From assembly GCF_003672135.1 (NCBI RefSeq), contig NC_039514.1, positions 6,515,287 through 6,579,286 on the forward strand: 64,000 nt of DNA, in the 5' to 3' direction. The translations under genes and the position numbers were made by a program. The notes under the pieces are model-generated. The model was not told where the DNA came from. It was given only the letters and a program-made list of their open reading frames with translations, and did no database searches. Of this stretch, positions 11,996 to 23,993 are shown one piece after another (positions within the stretch are counted from its first letter, which is position 1; each line of letters starts with the position of its first letter). Source of the stretch: Ooceraea biroi (Eukaryota > Arthropoda > Insecta > Hymenoptera > Formicidae).

Positions 11996-14324
11996 TCTTC
12001 GTCAAATACGGTCAAGTCATTGGACTCGCAGTTTATTAATGACCTTTTTATCGTATTTGCAAGAACCAACCGCGACATATTCATAAAAGAAGGAAACGCA
12101 TATGTATAAAACAAAGTGTGGAGATACGCTTGCGATAAGATAAAAAGCTCCAATATAAATAGAGATGCACAAATATCGAAAATAAATTAAATTTATATTC
12201 TGTCCACATCATAAAATCTGTTTCTTTATACACGATATAAATGTGAATATTATGACGTAAAAGTTTCGAAGCTTCAACCATTTTTGTTTCAAATTTTATG
12301 AGAATTAACTGCATACGTGTACATTTTTCGTAGAATTATGTATTTATAATATTTATAATCTCATTTAAGAAGCGTAAAATGTGCAAATGCACTTCACAAT
12401 AGATTTTATGATGTGGACAAAATATTGATGCAAATAGAAGGCACTATCTGAATGAATTGTACTTGGGCACAAGTGTACTTAAACGAGCTAGAAAAGATTG
12501 CGATATAATAAGGCGTATTTTTACTCGATACTTGCACAGACAAATAAGTATTCACGAATGCAGCTGGACATTCAAAAAAGAGCGGGGACTAATGAATTTA
12601 AGCAAAGCAATCAATGCAAAAGACGGTAATAACAGATTCTTTTCTCGAATATCTAACGATAGGCAAAAAGATATTGGGATCATAACTACGGATGAGCGCG
12701 AAAAAAGTGCATTTACGCTTAGGTATTTAATATGCGCCACGCAAAGATTCGAGATTGATGACGAAATATTTTCAATTAATCGGAGAACGATACTAGAAGA
12801 GAACTGGCGTGCGTTTCAATGCTTCAGATTAATTAAAACCAGGACTTGTATTATCGTACCGAACGCAAATGCTCCACAAAAGAAAATTTTGGAATCCTAT
12901 AAAAATTGTAGACTTATCAAATAATTAAATTTCTTTTGGAATCGAAAGATTTTCAATTGTACAAATTTACAAATTGACAAATTTGTGTTCTTACAAAGAA
13001 GCTCGGTCAGAGATGGAGATTTTTGGAGATCAATTATGCCAGAAAAAAATGAATTATATCAATTAACCAAAATTTCATCGATTACATGTTTTTTAATGTA
13101 ACTTTATGTAGTTTACATATCAAAAAGATACGTGTGTCATTATATGATTACATATCGGAGACCATGTATGTATACCTGACGAAAGCATTGATTCGCGTAA
13201 AAGAGGCTACTGACCATTTTAAAAAAGAATTCGTCGTAAAACATTTTGCATGATTCCCACAAATACGATCGTACTTGATTCGAAGTACAATAATGATTAT
13301 TCGAATTTATCCAGAGCTAGGGAAATCGTTTCGGTGTCTCAATGATATATCCGTTCAATGATTACACGTAATCGCCATGACCATTTTCAGTCGAGCTGCG
13401 AATAAAATTCATATGAATCGTTGGTCCTAGTGTGACCACAACGTATACGGATTACATGCAAAACAGTATCTCGCTCGATATTTTGCTCGAGCGAGATTAT
13501 TGCGCCATAGAGGTCTCATTGAAAAATCATGATCTGACAGAATTATTGAGAGGAGCAAACGTACTTCTATTGTGCGCCATAAAAATAATAAAAACCGAAC
13601 GGCATTCTCCCAGACTTAAAGAGATTCGAGGGATGATACTTGATTGTAAAAGGGGTAAGAGCAGGGCTGCTATTGCAATCCCGTCGCTTTGCTTTTCCGG
13701 GGTGGCGCGTGATTGATGGTCGGCCGTAAAAATTCTTCACCTCCCAATACAAAATCTTCTTTGATTGATTTCTTTTTGGGCATTCCAACAATGCCTGGTT
13801 CATTTGTGTGCGTACGCGATGCGTACACGGACTCCGTTTCCATCATTAGACAACTGTAAGAAGAATATATATGTAGTAGGTATTACGATATATACTGTAA
13901 TATATTTGTTGAGATCGAGATCGTCATACGCCTCTCTTGATTTTAGATAGCACACATTTAATTATTATTACACAATTCGCTCACCTGTCTATGCGATACG
14001 TTGTACTCTTTTGATTCAAGTGAGCGCGGGATGTTTCTCATGCACGATTTCATACGGATTCGGATGACGACTCGGAGCCGCAAAATTTTTTCTATTGCAC
14101 CAACATCGCAGTTTCCGTGATTACAACATTCGTCGGAAACTTAACGGGCATGATTAATCACGAGATCATATTTTCCGAGAACGAGCCTTCAGAATAAAAC
14201 GTTCGGTCGTTAGATTCGATGCGGTAAAAGTATAAAATGTAGTAATAAAAGCAGATCTTTATGCGAAGTCATCGCATGAGGCAGTCACACGTTCTTAATA
14301 TCTATAAGATCGGACATCTCAGAG

Positions 14325-14330
<6 letters not shown>

Positions 14331-14361
<31 letters not shown>
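14331..14361. repeat. (AG)n microsatellite
   Basis: About fifteen perfect AG dinucleotides. Confidence 0.95.
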
Positions 14362-14363
<2 letters not shown>

Positions 14364-14571
14364 TATAAATCTATCGTTATAAAAAGAAACGTATATTATA
14401 TATCGACAGTCTCGTGTTCGGATAATTTACATACGCTGCCTTTCCCGAATGAATAATAATTAAAAAACGAAAAGAGCGTCGAAGCCCCAGGATGTTCTTA
14501 TACACTCTTCAAGCGCTGCATAACGTGAAAACGCTGCATAGGCATACGTACTTACACGCAGCACAGACACA

Positions 14572-14572
<1 letters not shown>

Positions 14573-14611
<39 letters not shown>

Positions 14612-14627
14612 TACATACATACATACA
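14573..14627. repeat. Compound (AC)n-(ATAC)n microsatellite
   Basis: An AC dinucleotide run to about 14607 passes directly into five ATAC units. Confidence 0.95.
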
Positions 14628-15326
14628 CACACATGCATACACATACACATGCAGAGATCCATGTACACCTGACACACAGAAGTAAGATAAGATACTTATA
14701 CGTACGTGTTCGGCAACGATCGCACCCGGTTTCCTTAGGCTCGGCCGTTAGTTGACCGATCTATTATCATTAAGAACAAAAGACGAGACACAGAGTTATA
14801 TCACACGCAGCCCGCATTCTTCCGAAATACTATCGAGATATTCGACTTGCCGTCTGATTTATAAAAGTTGATGTACAACGTTATAGTTTTATCCCGGTTT
14901 TCAATGTTTACTGTACTATATAAGATTGTAATATAGTCGTTGGGCCAAATAAAGCTCGTTTTTCGACATAAGCGTACACACACGTGTGGACGTGAGGATT
15001 CCTTTTCTCATGTGTCTAAATTCTTACGCGATGTCGAAGTCTTTGCGATTTAACGGTGATTTTCTAGACAGTGTAGAAATATATTAATCAACGAAATTAT
15101 TTTCTAATATACCTATATCCCTAAGTACAATGATAAAGTAAATAAATAATAAAGTAAATAAATAATAAAGTAAACAATAAGAAAACTTTTAAAAATAAAA
15201 TCCAGTGAAAAATTTCATATATAATATTTTATATGAGATATCATATCTTTTATATTTTATTTATTTCTTATATTAAATATTTTATATAATATTATATAGT
15301 ATTTTATGTGTGTGAGATATCTTATA

Positions 15327-15924
15327 CAGGGTGTCTGACATAAGGCGAAAAACCTCTCGCCCACAGATAGATCTCGTCAAACTGAATTAAAAAGTCCTGT
15401 ACCATTTTGCAAACAACCACGTAAAATTTCGAGTAATTAAGTAAAGAAAGTTCGCTAATTCAGCGGACGCGAGGGAAGAATGAATGAATAACGTAAAAAC
15501 GCGCGCGCGACGCGAGTGCTGGAGTATTTCTTAGAAGAACGCGAAGCAGCGAGGATCGGATTACAGCGGCAGACGAGACGACTTTTTGTGATGTATAAGA
15601 AACGGCAGCGGCAGGCGAGGCGACGCTTCTAAGAAATACGACACACTTTCTCGGCAACTCGAGCACGTGAATGAGACGCTGAGAAATTATTGTCCATGCG
15701 TCGTCTCGCCTGCCACTATAATCCGATACTCGCTGCTATCTCGTCGCGCGCGCGTTTTTTACGTTATTCATTATTCCCTCGCGTCCGCTGAATTAGCGAA
15801 CTTTCTTTACTTAATTACTCGAAATTTTACGTGGTTGTTTGCAAAATGGTACAGGACTTTTTAATTCAGTTTGACGAGATCTACCTGTGGGCGAGAGGTT
15901 TTTCGCCTTATGTCAGACGCCCTG
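15327..15924. mobile_element. Foldback/MITE-like element with long inverted arms, mariner-type ends
   Basis: The left arm starts CAGGGTGTCTGACATAAGGC at 15327 and the right arm ends with its near-exact reverse complement at 15924. Both are flanked by TATA, consistent with TA target duplication. The arms match almost perfectly for about 180 bp (15327-15510 against 15744-15924). Similarity then continues in broken form, for example GGATCGGATTA near 15552 against TAATCCG near 15720, to within about 120 bp of the centre. No transposase is encoded, so it is non-autonomous. If transcribed, it would form a hairpin of roughly 250 bp. Confidence 0.82.
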
Positions 15925-16518
15925 TATATTATTTTTTATATTAAATCAGAGCTGCTGCGTTATTTTAATTAACTATTGTCTCAATAATGTACACGTGTTA
16001 ACGTAATTTAATATAAAAATTGAAAAAAGAAAAATATGCTGATTGGACAGAAGATGTTTCAACGCAATGTTTCCATTATTCAAAACTCGGTGCATTATTA
16101 ATCTCGTACATCGTTCCTCTTTCTCTCTGCGTCCGAAGATCGATTTAATTTACTAAAACCTCGTCACGAGGAACAGAGCTAATATCATGCAATCTGAACT
16201 TCGTTAATGTTACAGTAGTATTACGTCCTTAATTTCTGCCTACGAAAAATACCAGACTAAACGCACCACGCTTGTCAGAGTGCCTGGTGTCGCTAGAAGA
16301 ACTCCAACATTCAGCCAAATTTTTTCGAAGTGTTCCTCACCCCTTCAAAAATCCCTTCAAACGCTCCTGGAAAAATCTCAACTTTCGACCACTTGGCTTC
16401 AAAATACTTTGTAATCATTGTGGAAGAACAACTTCAATTTGCTTCAGTTTTCTAACATTTCCTCGTCGAGTCGATTAATAGATCCAAAGGCGATCCGCGG
16501 CAAAAGGAGAAAAAAGAG

Positions 16519-18134
16519 ATGGAGGAGGAGATTCGCGTGCAGGTGGAGGACAACTCACCCTCGATAGAGCACACCCTGCGTCCGATCGCGTACACCTCCT
16601 GGTTCCTGGGCGTCGGCGTCGCGCGTCCTCGAGGGTGTCCCAAAGTTGTCACGATCATCCTGCGGGTCGTCCACTTCGGGGTGTGCTCGGTGATCGTGGC
16701 GTACGGCGCGATAGACTTCTTCACGTTCGGCAGCGTCTTCAAGAGTGACATATTCAAGATCATGTACTACATGAACAAGGTGGTGTGCTACGTGTCGGCG
16801 TACTATTATGTGTACCACGGCATCAGGCACTACGACAGGTGGCCGCAGCTGATGGACAAGATGAAGAACCTCGACCAGAAGATTCGAAAGGAGATCCCGA
16901 TGAACGACCGCCCGGTGAAGAACGCCCAGGTGCTGGCCATCCTGGCGACGTTCGCCTGCGGCCCTTTGTCGTTGATCGTGCACGCCCTGTACTATTACTT
17001 CACCCTTCCCGAAGATATCTTCGCGTCCGACCTGCTGCTCTATTACACGATAGCCCAGTCTTTGATCAACAGCTTCGTGTTCGATGTGACCGTCTATGTG
17101 CTGTACCGCAGGTTCCAAACGCTGAACGAATTCATTGGACAGCTGGACGAGCGATTCGGCGCCCCGTGGATCGCAGTTAAAATTAGGCGTATCAGAGAGC
17201 TGCACACTGGTGAGTGCAAGTTTTGTTCAATGCTCGGAATATATTTTGATTTATTTATAATTTTAATATGCTGCCAAGTTAGATCAGTGTTAAAAGTATT
17301 ACTCTAACTAGCATCAATTAACTAAATTATGATAAAAATTCTATGAGATGTAAAATAATTTACTAATAAGATAAAAATTTTATCAAGCTGTTCTCTTTTC
17401 AATTGTCATGGAAAATTCTCTTATCCAGGCATCTGCGACCTAGTAATCATGGTAAACGACATACACGGCTTCCACCTTCTCCTTTGCTCGGCGAACTGCT
17501 TCACCATGGCCGTGGCCACGCTGTTCAGGATCTACATGGGTGTCGTCGAGAGAAACTACGCGTTCATGCTGATAAACAATATTCTTTGGCTCCTGTACGC
17601 TGCGCAATTCGGCCTGATGTGCTGGGTCTGCACGCTGGCGCGTCAAGAGTCGGACAGGACTGGGATCATCATATATGCAATCATACTGAATTGCAAATCC
17701 ACGAATCCTGGCAAGCCGAACAGCGCCAGGAGTCAACCGAGTCTCGAAGTGCCTCCGCCAATTGACGGCGGCCCGGATGGCGAACAGAATTCTAATCGAA
17801 GCAGCAGTTACAATCTCAACTACGTCGTGATGGAGACTTTGCTGCGCAAAAACTTGGACCGAGACTGCGTCAGGAACGAAGTCAACGATTTTTCGATACA
17901 GCTGCAACAGCACCGAGTGGCGTTCACTGCCTGCGAGTTTTTCGAGATGAACAATTCTCTGCTCAGCGGCGTGAGTAGACGATTTATTATAATTTATATT
18001 TAATTAGAATATTTAATTATACTTTATTAGGTGACTCTTTTCAGTTTGTTGGAGTGATAACTACTTATTTAATAATCCTCGTTCAGTTTTATCGACCCGA
18101 CAATCCGAACGCGCAATTCAGTAGGAAACGCTGA
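16519..18134 (+). CDS. Gustatory receptor (insect 7tm_7 family)
   Basis: Three exons, 16519-17209, 17429-17970 and 18045-18134, join in frame (phases 1 and 0) to about 440 residues, a normal length for the family. Insect gustatory receptors are inverted seven-helix ligand-gated cation channels in chemosensory neurons. Several hydrophobic helices are visible, for example near residues 45-70, 90-105, 135-160 and 170-195. The last exon carries the diagnostic C-terminal TYhhhhhQF motif as TYLIILVQF. A long hydrophilic intracellular loop rich in Ser, Pro and Asn (exon 2, roughly 17690-17820) precedes the last helices. The start is the first in-frame ATG, after a purine-rich leader. The gene ends tail-to-tail with Hsc70-4, about 320 bp apart. 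I cannot place it in a subfamily or name a ligand from sequence alone. Confidence 0.88.
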
Positions 18135-18230
18135 ACGGAAAAATGTTGCACTCTAGAAAGGAAGAAAGCAGGAAAGGATCGTTGCGCATTAAAGGAGGAG
18201 AAAGACAACTCGAGCCAAATATTAAATTAT

Positions 18231-18244
18231 AATAAATATTTATT
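18231..18244. terminator. Palindromic bidirectional poly(A) signal
   Basis: AATAAATATTTATT reads AATAAA on both strands. It sits in the 320 bp gap between the stop codon of the gustatory receptor (plus strand) and that of Hsc70-4 (minus strand), so it could serve both 3' ends. Confidence 0.5.
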
Positions 18245-18454
18245 ATAACAAACTTAACATTACAATAATACCATTTGTTTGTGGATTTCAGAAAATAAAA
18301 AAGGAAACTTTACAACGAGGTAAAACAGAATGGACACTAATGGACGTCAAGTGCAAATGCAAAGTGTGAATAATGAAAATGAAGTGAATAAAATGAATAA
18401 AATGAATTTTTAGTGTTACTCAAGCTGTGCGAGAAACAGTGAGAGTCGGTCGAT

Positions 18455-21393
18455 TTAATCGACTTCCTCGATAGTTGGTCCAGCACCACCAGGATTTGGT
18501 CCCGCGCCACCGGCACCTGGGAAGCCACCAGGTGCCCCGCCGCTCTGGTAAAGTTTCGTGACGATAGGATTGCAGATGGCTTCCAGTTCTTTCTGCTTGT
18601 CAGCGAACTCCTCCTTCTCGGCCAACTGATTGGCGTCCAACCAGGAGATGACCTCGTTGCACTTGGACATCACCTTCTCCTTGTCCGACGCGTCGATCTT
18701 GTCCTTGACCTTCTCATCCTCCATCGTGCTCTTCATGTTGAAGCAGTACGACTCGAGGGCGTTCTTCGCGGTGATCCTCTCCCGCTGCTGCTCGTCCTCC
18801 GATCGATACTGCTCGGCTTCGTTTACCATCCTCTCGATGTCCTCTTTCGACAAGCGTCCCTTGTCGTTGGTAATCGTGATCTTGTTCTCCTTGCCCGTGG
18901 ACTTCTCTATCGCCGAGACGTTCAGAATTCCTGCAGAAGACAAAGTGCGAAACGTTAATTGAAACTGCAAGATAAAAACTTCCAATCAGAGAATATTAAA
19001 ATCAATCGGTTTGAAGTTTCGAACCTACCGTTGGCGTCGATGTCGAAGGTAACTTCGATCTGCGGCACGCCCCTAGGCGCAGGCGGTATTCCCGTCAGCT
19101 CGAACTTGCCGAGGATGTTGTTGTCCTTGGTCATCGCTCGCTCACCCTCGTAGACTTGGATAAGTACACCCGGTTGGTTGTCAGAGTACGTAGTGAACGT
19201 TTGCGTCTGCTTCGTGGGTATCGTGGTGTTCCTCTTGATCAAGGTGGTCATGACGCCGCCGGCGGTCTCGATACCCAACGACAACGGAGTCACGTCTAGC
19301 AGGAGCAGATCCTGGACTGCCTCGGACTTGTCGCCGTGCAAGATCGCCGCCTGAACTGCCGCACCATAGGCGACCGCCTCATCCGGATTGATGGACTTGT
19401 TCAGTTCCTTACCGTTGAAGAAATCCTGAAGCAGCTTTTGGATTTTCGGTATCCTGGTGGAACCACCGACCAGGACTATGCTGTGAACTTGAGCCTTGTC
19501 CATCTTCGCGTCCCTCAGCGCCTTCTCTACGGGCTCGAGGGTGCTCCTGAAGAGATCAGCGCAGAGTTCCTCGAACCTGGCTCGGGTGATCGACGTGTAG
19601 AAGTCTATGCCCTCGAACAGCGAGTCGATCTCTATGCTGGCTTGCGTGGACGAACTCAACGTCCTCTTAGCCCTCTCGCAGGCTGTCCTCAGCCGCCTTA
19701 GTGCTCTCTTGTTGCTGCTGAGATCCTTCTTGTACTTCCTCTTGAACTCCTGAACGAAGTGGTTCACCATGCGATTGTCGAAATCCTCGCCACCGAGATG
19801 CGTGTCGCCGGCCGTGGACTTCACCTCGAAGATGCCGTCTTCGATCGTCAGGATCGACACGTCGAAGGTGCCGCCACCCAAATCGAAGATCAAGACGTTC
19901 TTCTCGCCGGCAGCCTTCTTGTCGAGACCATACGCTATCGCGGCTGCTGTTGGCTCGTTTATTATCCTGAGGACGTTCAAACCGGCAATTGCGCCGGCAT
20001 CCTTCGTTGCTTGCCGTTGGGAGTCATTGAAGTAAGCTGGCACAGTGATCACAGCGTTTGTCACAGTTTTCCCTAGATACGCCTCCGCTGTTTCCTTCAT
20101 CTTCGTCAGTACCATGGAGGACACCTCTTCAGGGAAGAAAGTCTTCATCTCGCCCTTGTAAGACACCTTGATCTTCGGCTTGCCTCCGTCATTGATCACC
20201 GTGAATGGCCAGTGCTTCATGTCACTCTGGACGGTAGTGTCTTCGAACCGACGACCGATCAGGCGCTTCGCATCTGTAGAAAAATAAAAAAATTGTACAA
20301 GATTGTAAGTTGTCTTCAAAATATATTATGCGGTATTTAGTTTGCCTAAAACCAATTGCACAAGATCGAATTATTACCAAGAAACTGAAATATCTAGCGC
20401 TTGGCGAATTCTTCGATGAAATTACAATAATAATTTTATTTAAAAAAAACATTTTAAAATAATTTGTATATATTATAAGTTTTACTAATTTTGAAGACAG
20501 ATTCAATGGATTTGTAGGAATTATTGTTACTATTACGCAGTAACATAATTACAATTTAAATAATAATAAATAATTAATATCCATGGTTGCATATTCGGTT
20601 CAATATATTTATATTGAATCCGATAGTGGAAACTGTTTCACGTGAATCATCTTGATTTCGTTCCAACATATTGGATATATTAAATCGGTGACGACATTGG
20701 CGCTGGCACAAATTACGATTACGTAAAACTGCTAGGTACGAGCTAGCGCTGAAACGCGCTCACGACAATGTGGAGAATAAAAACGCTGGCAGAGGAAGAA
20801 GGAAATTGCACACACACGCACTGTGAATGAACGTTCTATACTTATGTAGGCACGCGTATTGTGTAATCTCGCTCATGCAGTAAGATGCAATTAAACTACA
20901 TTATGTAAAACTGCAGCAAGTTTAATTGCAAAGCATTGCAAAGTCGGGAGTGACTGTCATAGCTGAATATAAAATAAAATTAAATGACAAGGTAACGTTA
21001 TATCGATACATTGTAACTTGAGGCAATATTATATCGATGTTGCAATAATAATAAAAATCAAAAGGCGTTATAAAACATTAAATAAAACCAATAAATTACG
21101 CGAAAAAAATCAAAAAGCGTTATTCTCGAAGCGGTCAGAAGATTTCTGTCATCGCATAAATTTCAATGGAAATAAAATTTCAACTTACCGAAGATGGTAT
21201 TGCTGGGGTTCATGGCGACCTGGTTTTTCGCCGCATCACCGATCAACCTCTCCGTGTCTGTGAAAGCTACGTAGCTCGGTGTGGTCCGATTACCCTGATC
21301 ATTAGCGATGATCTCAACTTTTCCGTGCTGGAAGACACCCACGCAGGAGTACGTGGTGCCCAGGTCGATTCCAACCGCTGGTGCCTTCGACAT
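18455..21393 (-). CDS. Hsc70-4: Cytosolic heat shock 70 kDa protein cognate (Hsc70-4 type)
   Basis: Three coding exons read on the minus strand: 21393-21189, 20273-19029 and 18930-18455. Phases are consistent and the product is 641 residues, the normal HSP70 length. This is an ATP-dependent chaperone that binds unfolded peptides with J-domain and nucleotide-exchange partners. All three HSP70 signatures are present: GIDLGTTYS (residues 8-16), DLGGGTFDVS (near 200) and LVGGSTRIPK (near 335). The substrate-binding domain, the Gly/Pro-rich tail and the terminal IEEVD are also present. EEVD marks a cytosolic/nuclear form that binds TPR co-chaperones. The start ATG at 21393 matches the family start. 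An in-frame upstream TTG is separated from it by a 3' splice site and belongs to the 5' UTR. Introns in the ATPase domain mark a cognate-type gene, yet the promoter has heat-shock elements. Confidence 0.97.
20274..21188 (-). other. Intron 1 within the Hsc70-4 coding region
   Basis: A 915 bp AT-rich intron splits the ATPase domain after the G of a GAT codon (phase 1), with a GTAAG donor and a CTACAG acceptor. It contains no other feature I can support. Confidence 0.8.
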
Positions 21394-22375
21394 CGTTATC
21401 TTCTGGTCAGGTCTCGTCAACAACACTGAAATCAATGATACAACACGACGTGAGTTACGTGTGCATCGCGATCCGAAATCGGCTTTCCGTTCGATCGACC
21501 TTCAGCACGCTCGAGCGATCGATGCTGCTGGAGTTGTCACGAATTCCGCGCTAAAAATAACGACGCAATAAGCGTTTATCCTCGTTTGCGCTCCCCACGT
21601 ATTATGCGACGTAGTTTCGCTAACGACTAAGTAAAGGTTTTCTTTGATATTGAATAACTGCACGAATATTTTTGTACAAGGACGCACTGTTAGTACGAAG
21701 ATAATAATAGTGTATTCATGAATATTTGATTATCATAAGAGCAAATTATTACGGTAAAAGGTATCGAATTCGTGCTTCGATGCGTATCGTTAATTTCGAT
21801 TATCGAACTTTTCAATCTGCGACTGCATCAATTTTATTTAGGCTTTATCATAAATTTTATAAAATGTCCAATGTTGAATTTCAGTAAAAAATCAATAATT
21901 GTTATAAGATGTGATAATAAAAATTCTTAAAACGTAAATCATAAATAAAAGAGGCTGACGTAGAATAAAAATCAAATTAACTTTTAAAGTTAAAATCGAT
22001 TTAAAATGTTTTTAAATCGAATACATGTACGTAGCCAATCTGTTTACATTTTTATATAATAATCAATCTTTATATTTATCGCGATAAAATTTGAAGTCAT
22101 TCGAAGAAAATTTTGGTCATCAAAAATAATAATTAAAAAATCGCAGAATTCACAATTTCGACAGAAATTCTGACGATTTAGAACACAACAGAAAAATTAA
22201 TCTTCAATGATCAATTCAATACAATTATCTTATAATAAAAAAAAGAGTAAAACTTAAAACCACACGAACGAAAAGAAATTAACGTTTACCTCGTAATCGT
22301 CTTTCTTGCGTTAACTTTTGATGCAACGCTAAGCGTATGCACTCTATCCGCGCTGCGCTGCGCTCGTTACGAAAC
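21394..22375 (-). other. 5' UTR of Hsc70-4, split by an 864 bp intron
   Basis: On the minus strand a probable first non-coding exon runs from about 22375 to 22290 and ends at a GTAAAC donor. The second part, 21425-21394, follows an ATTTCAG acceptor and leads straight into the ATG at 21393. The intervening intron is 21426-22289. The transcription start is inferred from the TATA-like box at 22400-22411. Confidence 0.6.
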
Positions 22376-22399
22376 TGATGACGCGAGCTCTGCGTCGCG

Positions 22400-22480
22400 C
22401 TTTTAATATACCGAATAGCCCGCTTCGAGAAGCTTCGGTGGATGACCAATCGTGGCACGGTTACGCGAAACTTCGGGATG
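22400..22480 (-). promoter_or_regulatory. Heat-shock-element promoter of Hsc70-4
   Basis: On the minus strand, TATATTAAAAG (22411-22400) is a TATA-like box. Directly upstream, 22424-22436 reads TTCGAGAAGCTTC, a perfect three-unit heat-shock element (TTCnnGAAnnTTC). A second GAAnnTTC pair lies at 22467-22474. A CCAAT motif sits between them at 22446-22450. A further TTCTAGAA lies at 22907-22914. Such elements bind HSF trimers. Their position next to the TATA box suggests a heat-inducible transcript. Confidence 0.8.
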
Positions 22481-23920
22481 TCTCCATTGGCGGATACTTC
22501 GCGTGTAGGAGGGACAAGGAGACGTATGCGAGGGTGCGTTAGCAGAAATGAGATGAAGAGAGAACAAGAAGATACTGGAACTAAGTAACATGCTAAATAT
22601 CCGCGACTATAAATAGCTCTGCGCAAATCACGTATCGTTTAAACGAGATATCATAGCACACATTATTATTATTATTATTATTATCGTAGTGGACACATTA
22701 ATAAAATGAAGAGCGCGTCCGCCAGATATCGATTAGCTGCGTGCCGATGAGATTGTTCGCGCACTTTCCATAAATGGCGAGAAGGCGCGCGGACAGATTC
22801 GAACAAGACCAATCGCGTTTGCGCGATAAGAATCCTACACGTTTGAGAAAACACACGATTTATTTATAGCGCTTCGAAGTTCGTTTACCACGAAGTCTCG
22901 TCATTCTTCTAGAATTTTATGTATTTTACTTAATTAAATTCTTGTTTCAATAACAATTAATTTATCTCGATTTGCTTCGCGATGAGAGCTGAATTATTAT
23001 TTTAAATTATGCTTGAAAAGTGTAAATAGAGGAACGATAATTATGTAATTATCAATAATTAACTATTATTATCATTAATTTGCTAGGAGAAATTAGTACA
23101 TCAGGTGCTAATACTTTTTTATTATACTAAAAATAATTTACATTAGTTCTATAACAAATTAATTTTAGTGCTAAATATATTAAATGTTTAGATATTAATT
23201 AACAGTATAATAAATTCAATTTGATAAAATAATTGGACAAAGAGTACAAATTATATAGTTTATTTCAAGATCGTAAATTATTTCAAACGATTCTAATTCT
23301 AGTAGCAGCTTTATGTTGAATGCATGACAAAAATAGCCGGCGCGATACATATTTAACAGAAATTTCCGACAGCATCTAAGCACAATGTATATATAGAGTA
23401 GTGTAACTCTATCGATTTATTTCTTAAAATATAACATAAAATTCAATATAAAATAGAAGAACGTAGTATAACACATCACTGTCAGTAATTTGAATAGTCA
23501 GAATCTTTCTCAAATTTTATCACGGGGAAGTTTTACACGGTCAGACTTACATCTTGTGTGCATGCGTGCGTACCTGTACGTATGTATGTTACAGCAAAGA
23601 TAAAGATCCCACGATTCGTCACTTTCGTAGCATTTTTTCATTCCAAATCCTCTCTGCTGCTCTTGCTACTGCTCTTGTACATCGTGGACGCACGCATGCA
23701 CGCACGTACAATTATCACTGTATGAGACAGTTCTGCAAAATTATCGTAGATGGATGATCCAAATATCGCGAATTGAATTGATAAAATTTAGCATCAGATT
23801 GTTACATTTTTATGTAAATGAACTACATCGATCGTTATTCAGTGTGTTCGAAAACAAATCGTACTTTAATTTTTCCGCCAAAACTACCAACGCTATCTTA
23901 CGTCTGAGGGATGATACTTT
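22481..23920. other. AT-rich interval between Hsc70-4 and the mariner-derived array
   Basis: It includes an (ATT)n microsatellite at 22662-22684 and the extra HSF half-sites at 22907-22914. From about 23750 onward the sequence is alignable by eye with the region upstream of the second transposase-derived unit (about 28545-28710), so the duplicated unit begins there. No gene is seen. Confidence 0.5.
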
Positions 23921-23993
23921 GGCATATATATACCCCGTACTATCCGTCGTAATTTCAAATCAAGCAAGTAGTTTGGCAGTGAATCAGTCGCGA
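23921..23993 (+). promoter_or_regulatory. Conserved TATA block upstream of mariner-derived unit A
   Basis: ATATATATACCCCGTACTAT followed by a shared 50 bp leader. The block is almost identical to those at 28709-28783 and 30121-30195. In unit A the bases at the expected start codon are changed, so the leader no longer ends in ATG. Confidence 0.6.

Larger units (their letters stand above)
11996..16518. other. Gene-poor interval between the EB-module gene and the gustatory receptor
   Basis: This holds the 3' end of the upstream gene, AT-rich DNA, two microsatellite clusters (14331-14361 and 14573-14627) and the foldback element at 15327-15924. A 155-codon frame at 12457-12924 has no recognisable domain and no codon bias like the neighbouring exons. 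I do not call it a gene. Confidence 0.5.

Noticed and set aside
12457..12924. 155-codon open frame in the gene-poor interval
   Set aside because: AT-rich codon use unlike the real exons, no domain or motif I recognise, no splice or promoter context, no paralogue in the window.
14460..14755. Frames encoding Thr-His or Val-Cys repeats
   Set aside because: Translations of the (AC)n microsatellite.
16555..17205. 216-codon minus-strand frame over the gustatory receptor
   Set aside because: Antisense shadow caused by biased codon use in exon 1 of the receptor. Its composition is rich in His, Val and Gln with no family motif.
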